16,721 bases of DNA, taken from positions 31,321-48,041 of the forward strand of contig NPFB01000185.1 in assembly GCA_014084085.1 (NCBI GenBank), in the 5' to 3' direction. Positions 15,699 through 16,721 of the stretch are shown in pieces. Every line of letters starts with the position of its first letter. The first letter of the stretch is position 1. A program made the position numbers and the translations under genes. A model generated the notes under the pieces. It was not told the DNA's origin and did not search any database. It saw only the letters and a program-made list of their open reading frames with translations. This DNA comes from Hondaea fermentalgiana. Taxonomy: Eukaryota; Sar; Bigyra; Thraustochytrida; Thraustochytriidae.

Positions 15699-15706
15699 TA
15701 TAAAAA
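15699..15706 (+). promoter_or_regulatory. TATA-box-like TATAAAAA
   Basis: A good TATA match on the plus strand, 19 nt after the CTAGGCCTAG palindrome. It points away from the LRR gene, toward 16721. No clear gene follows within the window, so it may serve an unseen transcript or be fortuitous. Confidence 0.3.
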
Positions 15707-16120
15707 GCTATGGGCCACTGCAAGCAAAGCCCCAAAGAACCGCATAAGCTGTCCTCTCCCGCCCTTGCTTCTCGAGCACCACGGTCGCTCAGAACAGAAC
15801 CAACCCTTCGCCGCCTTCCCCAACTTCTCGTTCTTTCGTCGACCGGCAGCACTCCGCTCCGTTGGTCCACCACACGTACATTCATCCGTTTGCTGTCCGT
15901 GCAGTGCAGGGCGTTGCCACAGAGCTCGTCTCGATCTCCGTGCAGCGTGCGCAGTCACTACTGACTCACGCGCGCGCACACCACCTGCCAGCCTGCCGTC
16001 CAGTGGAACTCCGACGCCAGCCACCACTGCCTCCACTGCAACTGGCGCTGGCGATGACGACGCACACACAATCCACGAGTGAGCCCACTACCTGCGTCCT
16101 TCTTCCTGAGCCGCAGGGCT

Positions 16121-16258
16121 TGCACGCGTGACGCCACGCCACGCCACGCGATGCGATGCGATGCGGTGCGATGCGGTGCGATGCGGTGCGATGCGATGGG
16201 ATGCGATGGGATGCGGTGCGATGCGATGGGATGCGGTAGCGGTGCGATGCGATACGAA
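16121..16258. repeat. GATGC/GGTGC pentanucleotide satellite
   Basis: It begins with CACGC units (about 16127-16147), continues as a long imperfect array of GCGAT, GCGGT and GGGAT pentamers, and ends near GATGCGATACGAAG. Unit variants are interspersed (GATGC, GGTGC, GATGG), so it is an old, degenerating tandem array. Because 5 is not a multiple of 3, every frame reads through as Met/Arg/Cys/Asp periodic peptide; this is not coding evidence. Confidence 0.92.
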
Positions 16259-16373
16259 GTGCGGTGATGTCGCGCGCTCGCGGCAGCTGCTCGCGGTCGC
16301 ACCCTGCACGCTATGTGGGCTGCGGCCGACGTTGCTCGGACGACAGGCTCCTCTTACAGCGCACCCTTTTGGC

Positions 16374-16389
16374 AGCTAGCTAGCTAGCT
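16374..16389. repeat. (AGCT)4 tract
   Basis: Four AGCT units, fully self-complementary. A partner tract of the same unit lies at 16602-16618, so the two could pair with each other across about 215 nt. Confidence 0.9.
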
Positions 16390-16601
16390 TTCTCCGCCCT
16401 GCGCTGCTGCCGCGAGCGAGCGTGTCTCCATCCGCCACTGCGCAGGGTTTGACACTGCCGCTCCTGCACGTGCTTGCTTGCGTGCTCGCGCGCCTGCGTG
16501 TGCAAGGCGACGGGGTGCCGAGCAAGACTTGGCCTGGGCTGGGCTCGGCTCGGCTGGGCCTGGGCTGGGCTGGGCGGAGTGTATGTAAGATCCCTCGTCG
16601 C

Positions 16602-16618
16602 CTAGCTAGCTAGCTAGC
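16602..16618. repeat. (CTAG)n tract
   Basis: CTAG units in CTAGCTAGCTAGCTAGC, the same repeat as at 16374-16389. It follows a GGGCT/GGCTC-rich stretch at about 16530-16575. Confidence 0.9.
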
Positions 16619-16721
16619 AAAAGCAGCGAAGCAGCGCAGAGGCGGCGCGGCGCACACCTCCCTCCTCCCCTCCTCGCCTCTCTCCCTTGTCCCGGCGCCG
16701 TGCCGCAGCTCGGACTCCGCC

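Larger units (their letters stand above)
15180..16721. other. right flank, intergenic, upstream of the LRR gene
   Basis: No convincing gene is seen in this 1.5-kb stretch, which should include the LRR gene promoter on the minus side. Short open frames exist on both strands but have no recognisable motifs. It contains a CTAGGCCTAG palindrome, a plus-strand TATAAAAA, a GATGC-type satellite, two AGCT/CTAG tetranucleotide tracts and a GGGCT-rich tract (about 16530-16575). A plus-strand ATG near 16052 is followed by a possible donor, CGA/GTGAGC (GT at 16079-16080), so a first exon of a gene running right is conceivable but unsupported. Confidence 0.5.

Noticed and set aside
1..16721. Transposons, CRISPR arrays, rRNA or tRNA genes
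   Set aside because: No transposase, reverse transcriptase, terminal repeat pair, spacer array or structural RNA signature was seen; all repeats are simple or short tandem types.

Overview
The window is nuclear DNA of a GC-rich eukaryote, probably a unicellular protist. It carries two spliceosome genes (CWC15 and SF1), GT-AG introns with a consistent splice signature, and many microsatellites between genes, and it shows no bacterial operon logic. I cannot fix the lineage from sequence alone. The compact, mostly intronless large genes would suit a thraustochytrid-like stramenopile or another GC-rich alga or protist, but that is only a guess.

Layout from left to right. 1-873: low-complexity flank with no secure gene. 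1976-874 (minus): adenylylsulfate (APS) kinase in three exons, the middle one only 4 nt long. 1977-4131: repeat-rich intergenic DNA with GATC, GGA, CAGCTG and CAG tracts. 4132-5697 (plus): an unrecognised membrane-anchored helical protein whose body is two diverged copies of one module, split by a 726-nt intron. 6728-5949 (minus) and 7210-9048 (plus): CWC15 and the branchpoint-binding protein SF1, head to head and both intronless. 9756-12575 (plus): an intronless RCC1-repeat protein with tandem BTB domains, similar in layout to IBTK. 15179-12731 (minus): a 13-exon leucine-rich-repeat gene. 15180-16721: intergenic DNA with a TATA-like box, a palindrome and a GATGC-type satellite.

The strongest observations concern splicing. 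The 4-nt microexon of the APS kinase gene restores both the reading frame and the invariant LDGDN motif. In the LRR gene, 11 repeats are each encoded by one exon, nine of them exactly 84 nt, and all 12 introns are in phase 2, so every internal exon could be skipped without a frameshift. Introns favour a GTACGT or GTAAGT donor and a CTGAC branchpoint-like site. The window also encodes SF1, the factor expected to read that branchpoint. Three genes are intronless beside a gene with 12 introns, so intron density is very uneven. All exon models are read by eye from splice signals, frame and protein motifs; no transcripts were available.
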